64,000 bases of DNA, from assembly GCF_900169565.1 (NCBI RefSeq), contig NZ_LT828648.1:1242876-1306875 (forward strand). Reading direction: 5' to 3'. Under the pieces are notes generated by a model. That model did no database searches, was not told where the DNA came from, and saw nothing but the letters and a program-made list of their open reading frames with translations. Positions 8,373 through 17,782 of this stretch are shown here, piece by piece (position 1 is the first letter of the stretch; the number at the start of each line of letters is the position of its first letter). Source of the DNA: Nitrospira japonica. GTDB taxonomy: Bacteria; Nitrospirota; Nitrospiria; Nitrospirales; Nitrospiraceae. The position numbers and the translations under genes were made by a program.

Positions 8373-9281
8373 CTTGCGCGGCGGAGTCTTCGTAGCCGGT
8401 GCCGATGAATGTCTCGGACTGATGCCAATGACGGCAGGCAATCCGATGTGACCCGAGCCCGTGTCGGCAAAAAACGGCATCCACCCGGCCCCAAGATCCG
8501 CGTGAGTCGCGTTGCGACGCAACACCGGACCTAATGCGACGTCCGATGACGACCCTCCATCCATTGCCATCGCCCGCCGGATCGTCGGAAACTCCTCGTG
8601 CAAGCATTGACCGATATCGAACAACGTCGCAGGTTGAGTCGTTTTGACCACCAGCATCGGCCCGCCGATTTCTTCCGCCAGGATCGTTTGCTGCGCTTGT
8701 TTCCCCGAGCGTCGCACGCGCACGGTCCCGTTCTCATCCAACAGCATGAGTGACTGCGCGGCTTCCTGGTAGGGAAGTTCTCTGACATCAAACGATTCGA
8801 CGGCGAGATCCAGAATCTTGGCAGGAGGATCGCCGGCGCGGGTAGGTTCTGCGACGAACAGCCCCAGCCATGTCCCGTGCTGCTTGCCGCCGAGCGACAT
8901 GCCGTTGCCAAATAAGAGTCCCAAATAGGCGAAGTTTTCCCGGAACAGTCCGGCGTTGAAGACAAGATCATGGCCCGTCCGCGTTTGCCATTCGTGGATG
9001 TCAGGAGGTTGGGCAAGCCCCTCGTTCCGGTAGTAATGAACCGAAAAGCGATAGCGACGGGGATCGATCGCGATCAGGATCAGCGGTGGAACATCCGGAC
9101 AGGGAGTGGTCCAGAGCGTGACGCGCAATCCGTCGGCCACCTGCTCCCAGGAAGGAGGTCGGGCCCATGCAGCCGTCGGACCGCCGGGCAGTAGTGTCAT
9201 CGCCGAGATGAAGAGGAGGCACAGGAAGCGGCTGAGTCCGATGAACGGAGAGGGACGGAATGAAGCAGTCGGGATTGTCAT
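8358..9281 (-). CDS. Secreted phosphodiester glycosidase-like protein (NAGPA/DUF2233 family)
   Basis: 307 residues with an N-terminal hydrophobic export segment (GLSRFLCLLFISAMTLLPGG). The domain has the family signatures VFNAGLFRENFAYLGLLFGNG and RAMAMDGGSSSDVALG; the latter DGGSS motif is the most conserved stretch of the NAGPA (uncovering enzyme) domain. Family members hydrolyse phosphodiester-linked sugars; substrate here is unknown, perhaps a cell-wall or exopolysaccharide phosphodiester. The 3' end overlaps the rhodanese gene by 15 bp in convergent orientation. The C-terminal tail is Arg/Pro/Lys-rich and low complexity. Confidence 0.8.
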   Translation of the reverse strand: MTIPTASFRPSPFIGLSRFLCLLFISAMTLLPGGPTAAWARPPSWEQVADGLRVTLWTTPCPDVPPLILIAIDPRRYRFSVHYYRNEGLAQPPDIHEWQTRTGHDLVFNAGLFRENFAYLGLLFGNGMSLGGKQHGTWLGLFVAEPTRAGDPPAKILDLAVESFDVRELPYQEAAQSLMLLDENGTVRVRRSGKQAQQTILAEEIGGPMLVVKTTQPATLFDIGQCLHEEFPTIRRAMAMDGGSSSDVALGPVLRRNATHADLGAGWMPFFADTGSGHIGLPAVIGISPRHSSAPATKTPPRKSATR

Positions 9282-9315
9282 CGTCGAGTGACCGGACGCA
9301 CAATGATGGCGAGCA

Positions 9316-10929
9316 TCAGCGCTTCCGTCCTGGCGAACGTCCCGTCAGGGTCCTTGACCCTGGGATGACCGTATCGAGAAGCTGGCGGACCGTTTGCGCC
9401 AATACTTCCGGCGTAAACGGTTTCTGGAGAAATGCGGTGGTGTCGTCATCTTGGCCGGACAGAATTCCAACGTCGTCCGTGTATCCCGACATGAACAGAA
9501 TGCGGAGATCCGGCTTGATGATCAGGAGGTGGTTCGCCAATTCCCGTCCGCCCATGCCGGGCATGACCATGTCGGTCAGCAGCAGGTGCAAGGATCCGAC
9601 ATGCTGGCTGGCGAGCAAACAGGCCTCCACCCCGTTTTTCGACTCGATGACATGATAGCCCAACTTTCGGAGTTCGTCGCGGACGAGCATCCGCACGCTC
9701 GTATCGTCCTCGACCAGGAGGATGGTTTCAGTACCCCGTCGGGGCGGACCATGTTCTTCGTGTGCCGGCGAAAGGATTTCGCCGCGCACGTTGGGAAAAT
9801 AGATGTCGAATCTCGCGCCGTGTCCGGGGCGGCTGCTGACGTCGATCGCGCCGCCGCATTGCGTGACGATTCCGAAGACGGTCGACAGCCCCAACCCGCT
9901 GCCTTTCCCCTCCTCTTTCGTCGTATAAAACGGTTCGAAAAGGTGTGAGCGTGTCTGGCGATCCATGCCGCAGCCCGTATCGCTCACCGACAGTCTGACG
10001 TACGGTCCCGGTGTCAGCGGCCGGACGTGATACGGAGGACTCGTCGTAATGTCCACTAGGGCCGATTCGATCGTCAAGATCCCGCCGTTGGTCATTGCGT
10101 CCCTGGCGTTGACGACCAAGTTCATCACCACTTGCTCCAACTGGGCTTGATCAGCTCGCACCTGACTGTTGGAAGGATCGAGCGAAATGACCAGGCGAAT
10201 GTCGGCGCCGATCAGACGGCGCAGCATGCCTTCCAGGTTCGTGATGACGCCATTCATGGCGAGGAGCTTCGGCTCGAGAGGCTGCTTTCGACTGAACGTC
10301 AGAAGCTGACGGATCAGCATGGCGGCCCGTTCGCCGGCCTTGAGAGTTTCGTCGATCTTGCCGTGCAGCGGGTGATCCGATCCCAACTCGGTCGACAGCA
10401 CGTGGCCGTATCCCATAATCACGGTCAGGAGGTTGTTGAAGTCATGCGCGATGCCTCCGGCCAGGCGTCCGACGGCTTCCATTTTTTGCGCCTGGCGAAA
10501 TTGCTTCTCGCTCTGCCTGAGGGCCTGTTCGGCCCGTTGCCGCTCCCGTCGCTCGTCGCGCTCCCTCAATGCGCGCTGAACTGAGGGGACGAGCCTGCCC
10601 AGGCGCTGCTTCAGCACGTAATCCGTCGCCCCCTGGTGCATCGCGTCGATGGCGAGTTCTTCGCCGATCAGGGCCGAGACGAACAGGAAGGGAATGTCCG
10701 GCGCATACTGGCGGGCCAGGGCGAGGGCGCTCATGCCGTCGAATCCAGGCAGAGAGTAGTCGGCCAGGATCAGGTCAATGGATCCCGCCTTGAGCGCGGC
10801 CAGGAAGGTGGTACGGGTATCCACCCGATGAGAGGCGCACGTGAGTCCTGACTCGGTCAACGTCGCCAGCACCAATTCGGCGTCGACCGGATTGTCCTCA
10901 AGATGCAGCAGACGGAGCGGCTGGCTCAC
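9316..10929 (-). CDS. Hybrid two-component protein: REC - HisKA - HATPase - REC
   Basis: 537 residues, soluble, no membrane segment. Receiver 1 (about 5-120) has LEDNP and phospho-acceptor D57 in LILADYSLPG. A coiled linker leads to an H-box GGIAHDFNNLLTVIMGY with H162. The ATPase domain follows, with N-box MNLVVNARDA, G1 DTGCGMD and G2 GKGSGLGLST. Receiver 2 (about 401-520) has LVEDD and D453 in LLLTDMVMPG. The H-box type is that of nitrogen/stress hybrid kinases with HDFNN. It is the third gene of a minus-strand operon after a kinase (11403-12893) and a stand-alone receiver (10948-11403), so phosphoryl transfer among the three is likely. Signal unknown. Confidence 0.92.
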   Translation of the reverse strand: MSQPLRLLHLEDNPVDAELVLATLTESGLTCASHRVDTRTTFLAALKAGSIDLILADYSLPGFDGMSALALARQYAPDIPFLFVSALIGEELAIDAMHQGATDYVLKQRLGRLVPSVQRALRERDERRERQRAEQALRQSEKQFRQAQKMEAVGRLAGGIAHDFNNLLTVIMGYGHVLSTELGSDHPLHGKIDETLKAGERAAMLIRQLLTFSRKQPLEPKLLAMNGVITNLEGMLRRLIGADIRLVISLDPSNSQVRADQAQLEQVVMNLVVNARDAMTNGGILTIESALVDITTSPPYHVRPLTPGPYVRLSVSDTGCGMDRQTRSHLFEPFYTTKEEGKGSGLGLSTVFGIVTQCGGAIDVSSRPGHGARFDIYFPNVRGEILSPAHEEHGPPRRGTETILLVEDDTSVRMLVRDELRKLGYHVIESKNGVEACLLASQHVGSLHLLLTDMVMPGMGGRELANHLLIIKPDLRILFMSGYTDDVGILSGQDDDTTAFLQKPFTPEVLAQTVRQLLDTVIPGSRTLTGRSPGRKR

Positions 10930-10947
10930 ATGTCCTTTATGGAGAGG

Positions 10948-11403
10948 TTAGGATCGAGACTCGAGGCCGGGCGGCGGTGGCTCGTTGATGACCCCCCAAA
11001 AGACTCCCAGCTCCTTGACCGCGGTGATGAATTGATGAAACTCAACCGGTTTGACCACGTACGCATTGGCTCCCAGGGCGTAGCTCTCGGCGAGGTCGCG
11101 TTCTTCCCTCGACGACGTCAGCATGACGACCGGAATCGGTTTGAGGTCGGCGTCGTTCTTGATGGTCCGCAACACTTCGAGCCCGTCGACTTTCGGCATT
11201 TTGAGATCCAGGAAGACGACCGCCGGGTTGCCTTGTTGGCGTCCCCGATAGGAGCCCCGACAATACAGGTAGTCGAGCACCTCGGCCCCGTCATGACAGA
11301 CGACGACCTTGTCGGCAATATGATGCTCTTCCATGGCGGCCAGCGCCAGTTCCGCGTCCCGTGGATTGTCTTCAGCGAGCAGGATGGGTTTGACGGTCGT
11401 CAT
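10948..11403 (-). CDS. Stand-alone response regulator (Rcp1-like single receiver)
   Basis: 151 residues consisting of one receiver domain with no output domain. Acidic pocket AEDNPRD (11-16), phospho-acceptor D66 in VVFLDLKMPKVDG, and the conserved Thr/Ser and Lys in MLTSS and AYVVKP. The extended loop LYCRGSYRGRQQGNP before the acceptor strand is typical of Rcp1-type regulators that pair with phytochrome-like kinases. Its ATG overlaps the TGA of the preceding kinase by one base (TGATG), implying translational coupling. Probably a phosphate shuttle between the flanking kinases. Confidence 0.92.
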   Translation of the reverse strand: MTTVKPILLAEDNPRDAELALAAMEEHHIADKVVVCHDGAEVLDYLYCRGSYRGRQQGNPAVVFLDLKMPKVDGLEVLRTIKNDADLKPIPVVMLTSSREERDLAESYALGANAYVVKPVEFHQFITAVKELGVFWGVINEPPPPGLESRS

Positions 11404-12893
11404 CAGGAGGACCTCTTGATCGGGAGAGAAAAGTAAAATGTGGCTCCCTGGTCGAGCGCGCCCTCAGCCCAGGTTCGACCGCCGTGTCGATGGACGATCC
11501 GTCTCACATTGGCCAAGCCGATGCCGGTTCCTTCAAATTCGTCGTTGCGGTGCAGCCGCTGAAACACGCCGAAGAGCTTGTTGACGTACTGCATGTCGAA
11601 GCCGACTCCGTTGTCGCGTACGAACAATTCAATCTCCCCCGGTGCCCCGTCGCGGACGCCGATTGCGATCTTCGGCTCGCTTCTCGTCGCCGTAAACTTA
11701 ACGGCGTTGGAGATAAGATTCATGTACACCTGCCTGAGCATGGCCGGATCGGCGGACACTTCCGGCAACGGGTCAATTGTCCAGGAGATGGGCTTGGCTT
11801 GCAAGTCAAGCCGCAAATCATGAATGACCGTCTTGACCAGCTGGTTGAGGTCGACCGTGGCGTGCAGCATTTCCTGTCGACCCATGCGGGAGAAAACGAG
11901 AAGATCGTCGATGAGCTGCCCCATCTGTTTGGCGGAATCCGAGATCGTCTGCAGATACCGTTGAGCCTTGTCGGTCAGCGTCGATCCCGCCGTCTTCGCG
12001 AGCAGCGACGCGTAACCGTCGATGTGACGAAGCGGCGCACGGAGATCGTGGGAGACGGAATAGCTGAAGGCCTCGAGTTCTTTGTTGGCGGCTTGGAGAA
12101 GCTCGCCGCGGCGTTTGAGCTCGCCGGCGATGCGGCGGCGCGCCGTCACGTCGTAGTGGATCAGATAGTAGACTGATCCGAGAAGCACCAATTGCAACAG
12201 GGCTCCGAGAACCAAGAGCGCGATGGTATTGCGGGTGCTCGCCGTCGATTGGACGACTCGGATCTGGGTCAGGCGTTGCTCATCGGATTCGAGTTCGGCC
12301 ATCACGGCGTGGATCTCGGAGAGCTCGTGTTTTGCGGCTCCGGAGAGAGCGAGGTGCCGCACGCCCTCCGCGCCGCGCCGTTCCCGCTCCTCGATGGCCT
12401 GGACCTCCGCCTGGATTTGGCGGTTGATCAATTCCTCCAGCCTCGCCACGCGGGGCGCCTGCTCCGGTGTGTCGGCGGTCAGCAGTTCGAGATAGCGGAA
12501 ATATTCGGGAGCCTGCTCCAGGACGCTACGGTGCGCTTTCAGATACGAGTCGTCGCCCGTCACCAGGAAGCGACGGTGACCGTTCTCCGCGGCATCGAGC
12601 GTGTGGCCGATTGAGGCCAGCAGTTGAATGAGCTCGTGGCTGGCGGTGTCGAGATGGCTATTACGGACGACGATGGAGGTATTGCGATAGGAAATGGCGC
12701 TGATGACGACGATGCCGGCAAACACGAGGCCGAATCCGGCCAAGACGCGTTGCTCCAGCGACCACCGGGTCGCCCACGCCGGCAACCTCCGGCGATGCGG
12801 CGTGCGCACCTTGGATGAGGCCGATAAGGCGTCTGACGGATCAGGCGAAACGGCTGGGATAGAGGTTGGGCGGTCCTGCGTAGCAGATTCCAT
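11403..12893 (-). CDS. Membrane sensor histidine kinase with periplasmic CHASE3-type domain
   Basis: 496 residues. TM1 (about 50-70, VLAGFGLVFAGIVVISAISY), a periplasmic helical region of about 150 residues with CHASE3 features (HTLDAAENGHRRFLVTGDDSYL), and TM2 (TIALLVLGALLQLVLLGSVYYLI). Then comes the H-box SYSVSHDLRAPLRHIDGYA, an H-box form shared with phytochrome-type kinases. ATPase motifs are MNLISNAVKFT, DNGVGFD and GTGIGLANVRRIVHRHGG. The downstream Rcp1-like regulator fits this kinase class. Signal not predictable from sequence. Confidence 0.92.
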   Translation of the reverse strand: MESATQDRPTSIPAVSPDPSDALSASSKVRTPHRRRLPAWATRWSLEQRVLAGFGLVFAGIVVISAISYRNTSIVVRNSHLDTASHELIQLLASIGHTLDAAENGHRRFLVTGDDSYLKAHRSVLEQAPEYFRYLELLTADTPEQAPRVARLEELINRQIQAEVQAIEERERRGAEGVRHLALSGAAKHELSEIHAVMAELESDEQRLTQIRVVQSTASTRNTIALLVLGALLQLVLLGSVYYLIHYDVTARRRIAGELKRRGELLQAANKELEAFSYSVSHDLRAPLRHIDGYASLLAKTAGSTLTDKAQRYLQTISDSAKQMGQLIDDLLVFSRMGRQEMLHATVDLNQLVKTVIHDLRLDLQAKPISWTIDPLPEVSADPAMLRQVYMNLISNAVKFTATRSEPKIAIGVRDGAPGEIELFVRDNGVGFDMQYVNKLFGVFQRLHRNDEFEGTGIGLANVRRIVHRHGGRTWAEGALDQGATFYFSLPIKRSS

Positions 12894-13021
12894 GGCTGAA
12901 CGAAGGCGGTCAGCGGGACGGGCACGGGCGCCAGCTTACGGAACTCTACTCTGGGCCTGACCGTGCTGCAAGCAATATTTCAGTCGAAGACCGAGAGAGA
13001 CCGTGGGGAACCGGCGAGGTA

Positions 13022-14524
13022 TCAGCCGCCGGATGGAATGACCGGTGGAGGAACGGGAAGTGAGGCGGCGGGGCCGGCGAGGTCGGTGAACATCATCGTC
13101 GCCGCGACTACCCAATCGATGGCGGGTTGCGGATACACGCCGATGATCAGCGTGCCGGCCAGTCCGATGTACACGACGGCCTTCATCGGTCCGGACACCG
13201 TCAACGGTGACGGGTCGTGGGGTTCGACGATGTACATCTTCTTGACGACGATCAGGTAGTAATACATCGAAATGACGATGTTGATCAGTCCGACGGTAAT
13301 CAGGGTATACAGGCCTTCCTTGATGGCGGCCACGAAGATGTACAACTTGCCGATGAACCCTGCCAACGGCGGCACGCCGGCCAGGGACAGCAGGAAGATG
13401 AGCATTGAGAAGGCCAGGAAAGGCGAGCGCCGGCCCAGGCCGCTGTAATCGTCGATTTCTTCGCTGCCGATGGCCTGGCTGACCGCGATCACGATGGCGA
13501 AGGCGCCGAGATTCGCGAACAGATACGTCAAGAGGTAGAACAGGATCGCGTCGTTCCCCATTTTTGTTCCGGCGGCCAGGCCGATCAGCACATTGCCGAC
13601 TTGGGCGATCCCGGAATAGGCCAGAAGCCGTTTGATGTTCCGTTGGGCAATGGCCACGATGTTGCCGTACGTCATGGAAAGGACGGAAGCCGCCACGAGG
13701 ATCAATACCCAGGTCGGTTTGAACGTGGCGAGCGCGACGAAGAACATGCGCAGGAGGATCGCGAAAGCCGCGCCTTTGGGCGCAATGGACAGGAACGCAG
13801 TCACCGGCGTCGGCGAGCCGTGATACGTGTCGGGAATCCACGAATGAAACGGCACCGCCCCGATCTTGAATCCCAGGGCTCCGAAGATGAGGAGGAAGCC
13901 GATGATGAGACCCGGCGTGGCTTGGGCGGATTTCATGTCGGAAAAGACGAGCTTGCCCGTTTCGCCGTAGACCAGGCTGATGCCGTAGGCCAACAGACCG
14001 GCGGCGAAGACTCCCAGAATAAAGAACTTCAGTCCGGCTTCGTTGGAGGCCACGTCCTCGCGCAGATAGGACACCAGCACGTAGAACCCGAAGGTCGAGA
14101 ATTCCAACGTGACGAAGACCGAGAGCAAGTCGTTGGCCGAAGCCATGAACATCATGCCCAGAGCCGACATGGCGACCAGGAAGTAGTATTCGCCGCGGAA
14201 AAACGTGAAGCGGTGCACGAACTCGATGGAGGCCAGGATGACCAGGATCGTCGCGGCCACGATGAAAATCTTGAAAAACAGGGCCATGCGGTCGACCACG
14301 AACATATTTGCGAACAGGGTGCCGGTGAGTCCGAACAGGTCGAAACAGATCAAGCAGGCCAGTGTGATGCCGAGGCCGGCGATACTCAGATAGGCCAGGT
14401 TCTCTTTCGGCAGACGGGGAAACGAGAAATCCACGATCAGCAGCACGCAGAGCCAGCAGGTCAGAATGATTTCCGGCAGCAGAAGGAGCAAATCCGCGGG
14501 AGACATGTTCAACGAAAAAGTCAT
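13022..14524 (-). CDS. nuoN: NADH-quinone oxidoreductase subunit N
   Basis: 500 residues, an antiporter-like proton-pumping subunit of complex I in the cytoplasmic membrane, last gene of the nuo operon. Hydrophobic throughout with the Mrp-type core; the segment AVPFHSWIPDTYHGSPTPVTAFLS corresponds to the broken-helix signature of NuoN, followed by RLLAYSGIAQVGNVLIGL. It overlaps the 3' end of the upstream nuoM by 4 bases (ATGA-type), indicating coupled translation. The long minus-strand frame at 12936-14687 is only its shadow. Confidence 0.95.
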   Translation of the reverse strand: MTFSLNMSPADLLLLLPEIILTCWLCVLLIVDFSFPRLPKENLAYLSIAGLGITLACLICFDLFGLTGTLFANMFVVDRMALFFKIFIVAATILVILASIEFVHRFTFFRGEYYFLVAMSALGMMFMASANDLLSVFVTLEFSTFGFYVLVSYLREDVASNEAGLKFFILGVFAAGLLAYGISLVYGETGKLVFSDMKSAQATPGLIIGFLLIFGALGFKIGAVPFHSWIPDTYHGSPTPVTAFLSIAPKGAAFAILLRMFFVALATFKPTWVLILVAASVLSMTYGNIVAIAQRNIKRLLAYSGIAQVGNVLIGLAAGTKMGNDAILFYLLTYLFANLGAFAIVIAVSQAIGSEEIDDYSGLGRRSPFLAFSMLIFLLSLAGVPPLAGFIGKLYIFVAAIKEGLYTLITVGLINIVISMYYYLIVVKKMYIVEPHDPSPLTVSGPMKAVVYIGLAGTLIIGVYPQPAIDWVVAATMMFTDLAGPAASLPVPPPVIPSGG

Positions 14525-16209
14525 GGCGCGACCTCCGAGGCCCGGCGGGCCAGGTGAGGAAGCGCCGGATTTGCGGTATCGCCGAGCGAGGGAACGGCCG
14601 CCGGCACGGCATCAAGAGGCATCGACGCCACCGGGACGACGCGCGTGACCCTGGCGACGAGCGGATCGACCCCCGAACGCACGACATTGTACAGGTGCAT
14701 CGGGAAGAGGCCGAATCCCACGCTCACCGCGATCATGATCAAGAGCGGTACGCGGTCCACCATGGCGATGGCGTCGTGCGAGTGGCTGTATTTCTGGTCC
14801 ATCGGGCCGTAGAAGAGTCCGCGCATCATCTTGAAGAGGTAAGCCAGCGTGAGAACGATGCCGACGACGGCGATGATGACTTGGAACGGATACTTGTTCC
14901 AGCTTCCCACGATGATCATGACCTCGGCGATGAAGTTTACGGTGCCGGGCATCCCGATGGAGGCCATGCAGCCGACGACGAAACAGCCGGCGATGAACGG
15001 CATCCGGTTGGATAAGCCGCCGAGTGAGGGAATGTCGCGCGTGTGGGTTTGATCGTACACCCAGCCCGCCATGGCGAAGAGCATGCCGGTGGCCATGGCA
15101 TGGGCGAACATGTAGATCACCGCTCCGCTGAGACTGATGTAATCCAGGGCGGCCATTCCAAGGAAGACATAGCCCATGTGGCTGGAACTGGAATAGCCGA
15201 TGACGTATTTCGTGTCCTTCGCATAGTAGGCGACGAAGCCCCCGTAGATGATGCTGAAGACACACAAGACTGCGGCAATCGGCATCAGTTCGCGAGTCGT
15301 CTCCGGCAGGATCTCAAAGGCGACGCGAATAATAGAGAAGTGCCCGAGTTTCATTAGGACGCCGGCGTGCAGCATGCTGGTGGCGGCCGGTGCAGCCGCG
15401 TGGCCCACCGGCGACCAGGAGTGCAAGGGCCAGATCGGCGCGATGGACGCGAAGCCGAAAAAGATCAGCAGCCAAATGATCTTGTCCAACGTGGTTCCGA
15501 GGACGGGAATATTCATCAACTTCGCGTGTTCCCGCAATTGGAGAATGTCGAAGGTATTCAGTCCTGAGTACTTGTAGATGAGCAGGATGCCCATGAGTGC
15601 CGCGACTGCGAACGCCGAGAGGAAGAGCACCAGCTTCATGGCCGCGTATTCTTTGCTGTTGGCCCCGAAATTGAAGATAAAGCCGACGGAATCCCGAAGT
15701 TTCATGCCCTCGGAATCCGTCATCTCGAGATATTTCTTGGTGTGACTCCCCCACATGCCGAGCAGCAGGTACATGGGAATCACGGACATTTCATAGAAGA
15801 AATACAGGAAGAACAGATCCAGGGACATGAATACGCCGATCGTGGCAGCGGCGAGAATCAGCAGCCAGATGTAGAACTCCTTCGTGCGATCCTTGATGTG
15901 CCAGGACACGAAGATGCCGGCGAACAACAGGATGGATGATGCGAGCACCAGGGGGGTGCCGATCCCGTCGACGCCCAGATGCAGGGAGATGCCAAGCTGC
16001 CTGGACCATTCGAACTTTTGGACGAATTGAAAACCGCCCGCGACGGGGTCGTAGGCATAGAACACATACAAGGACATCAGAAGAGAGACGAAGGCCGAGA
16101 AGCACGCGATGCCCCGTACGAGCATGGCCTGGCGATTCGAGACGAAGATCAGTGCGATGGCACCGGCAAACGGCGCGAATAAAATGTACAGCAGGGCGTA
16201 GTCGCTCAT
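14521..16209 (-). CDS. nuoM: NADH-quinone oxidoreductase subunit M, divergent second copy
   Basis: 562 residues, the longer and more divergent of two adjacent NuoM-type subunits. Conserved Glu in YFFYEMSVIPMYLLLGMWG and the pumping-helix region with Lys in HAGVLMKLGHFS are kept. The broken helix reads PLHSWSPVGHAAAPAATS instead of the usual PFHTWLPDA form, and there is an insertion after the Glu helix (KKYLEMTDSEGMKLRDS and onward, about 165-195). The C-terminal 50 residues are Pro/Ala-rich. Two NuoM in one operon is the arrangement named 2M complex I, reported for Nitrospira and others. Probably adds a fourth proton channel to the membrane arm. Confidence 0.93.
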   Translation of the reverse strand: MSDYALLYILFAPFAGAIALIFVSNRQAMLVRGIACFSAFVSLLMSLYVFYAYDPVAGGFQFVQKFEWSRQLGISLHLGVDGIGTPLVLASSILLFAGIFVSWHIKDRTKEFYIWLLILAAATIGVFMSLDLFFLYFFYEMSVIPMYLLLGMWGSHTKKYLEMTDSEGMKLRDSVGFIFNFGANSKEYAAMKLVLFLSAFAVAALMGILLIYKYSGLNTFDILQLREHAKLMNIPVLGTTLDKIIWLLIFFGFASIAPIWPLHSWSPVGHAAAPAATSMLHAGVLMKLGHFSIIRVAFEILPETTRELMPIAAVLCVFSIIYGGFVAYYAKDTKYVIGYSSSSHMGYVFLGMAALDYISLSGAVIYMFAHAMATGMLFAMAGWVYDQTHTRDIPSLGGLSNRMPFIAGCFVVGCMASIGMPGTVNFIAEVMIIVGSWNKYPFQVIIAVVGIVLTLAYLFKMMRGLFYGPMDQKYSHSHDAIAMVDRVPLLIMIAVSVGFGLFPMHLYNVVRSGVDPLVARVTRVVPVASMPLDAVPAAVPSLGDTANPALPHLARRASEVAP

Positions 16210-16213
16210 AGCG

Positions 16214-17773
16214 TCAATCGACTTTCTCCTGTGACGGGATTCCGGCGGCCGCCACGGTGGCGTGATTGAGCCGATCGACCAAGGCCTGCACCGATCCGTT
16301 CATCATGCGCAAAAAGGGAGCCGGATACAGTCCGATCCAGAGGATCATGACCGAAAGGGAGACGGCGATCACCATTTCCCGCGGGTGGAGGTCGGCGATC
16401 GTATCCTTTACCGCCTGCCCGACTGGTCCGAGAATCGCCCGTTCGTAGTACCAGAGAAAATAGGCTGCGCCGGTAATGATGCCGGTCACGGCGATCGCTC
16501 CGTAGAGCCAGTTGGCCTTGAACGTGCCCAGCAGGATCAGAAATTCGCCGACGAATCCGTTCGTGCCCGGCAACCCGATCGACGCGAGGCCGATCAGCAG
16601 GAAGAAGGACGCCAGTAAAGGGGTATGTTTCGCCATTCCCCCGAATGCGGCCAGTTGTGTGGTGTGCTGCCTCGTATAGAGGAAGCCGGCGATGAAAAAG
16701 AGGCCGGCCGTGCTGAATCCTAAATTGATCATGGTGAGCAGGCTGCCTTGGAGGCCCTGATAATTGAGGGCGAACAGGCCGACCACGACGAATCCGAGGT
16801 GGCTGATGCTGCTGTAAGCCAGAAGCCGGCGCAAGTCGAGCTGGACGAGCGCCATGATGGCCCCGTACACGATGGCCGCCAGTCCCAGAATCATGACCAC
16901 GAGTACCACGGTCTTGCTCATGGCCGCATCGGGGAGGAGCGGGATGCTGAAGCGCAGAAATCCGAACGTGCCCAATTTCACGCCCGCCAGCATGACGGCC
17001 ATGCCCACCGGACCTTCCAAAAGGGCATCCGGCAGCCAGGTATGAAACGGGAAAACCGGGGCTTTGAATGCAAAACCGAGGAACATCAGCCAGAAGATCA
17101 ATACTTGTTGGCTGAGCGGGATGGGGACGGTCAGGAGTTCGAGAAAGTCAAAGGAATAGGGCCGGTCCATGTGATGGACCATCGCCCAATTATGGTAGTT
17201 GATGTCCAACAGGGCGATGCCGACCAGCATGAATACGCTGCCCAGAAGGGTATACAGGACATACTTCAGGGCCGCGTAGTGCCGCTCGGCCCCTCCTCCC
17301 CACAGCTTGATCAGGAAGTAACTCGGAATCAGCATGAGCTCCCAGAAGACAAAAAACAGAATGAGATCCAGGGAGATGAAGATGCCCATGGTGGCCGTTT
17401 CCAACGCCAGCAGGGCCATCATGTAGAGCTTCAGCTGATGGCGAATCGTATCCCAGGAGTAGATGACCACGAGCACGGTCAAAAAGGCCGTCAGTCCGAC
17501 GAACAACACGCTGATGCCGTCGACGGCCAGGTGGTAGCTGATGCCCAGCGCCGGGATCCATTGGACCTTCTCGACGAATTGCATGGCCGCCGAATCCGGC
17601 ACGAAGCGGACCATGACGAAGATCGTCAGGGCCAGTTCGATCAGGGAGACCGCGAGGGCGGACGTCCTCAGCATGTCTTCCTCGTCGATCAGCCACAGGA
17701 GGGCGGCGCCGGCGAGCGGAAAGAACAGGATGCAGGACAGGATCGGAAACGTGGACGAGAGTTCTTCTAACAT
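16214..17773 (-). CDS. nuoM: NADH-quinone oxidoreductase subunit M, canonical-type copy
   Basis: 519 residues, close to standard NuoM length. Key features: FFVFWELMLIPSYFLIKLWGG with the conserved Glu, PVFPFHTWLPDALLEGPVGMA, the Lys-bearing AGVKLGTFGFLRF, and RRLLAYSSISHLGFVVVGLF. It sits between nuoL (9-bp gap) and the divergent nuoM (4-bp gap). Proton-translocating antiporter-like subunit of complex I. Both NuoM copies keep their charged channel residues, so neither looks like a decaying duplicate. Confidence 0.95.
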   Translation of the reverse strand: MLEELSSTFPILSCILFFPLAGAALLWLIDEEDMLRTSALAVSLIELALTIFVMVRFVPDSAAMQFVEKVQWIPALGISYHLAVDGISVLFVGLTAFLTVLVVIYSWDTIRHQLKLYMMALLALETATMGIFISLDLILFFVFWELMLIPSYFLIKLWGGGAERHYAALKYVLYTLLGSVFMLVGIALLDINYHNWAMVHHMDRPYSFDFLELLTVPIPLSQQVLIFWLMFLGFAFKAPVFPFHTWLPDALLEGPVGMAVMLAGVKLGTFGFLRFSIPLLPDAAMSKTVVLVVMILGLAAIVYGAIMALVQLDLRRLLAYSSISHLGFVVVGLFALNYQGLQGSLLTMINLGFSTAGLFFIAGFLYTRQHTTQLAAFGGMAKHTPLLASFFLLIGLASIGLPGTNGFVGEFLILLGTFKANWLYGAIAVTGIITGAAYFLWYYERAILGPVGQAVKDTIADLHPREMVIAVSLSVMILWIGLYPAPFLRMMNGSVQALVDRLNHATVAAAGIPSQEKVD

Positions 17774-17782
17774 GCTCGTGAT

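Noticed and set aside
12936-14687. 583-codon minus-strand frame over nuoN
   Set aside because: Arg/His-rich shadow of nuoN in another frame; no domain, and the nuoN/nuoM chain is complete without it.
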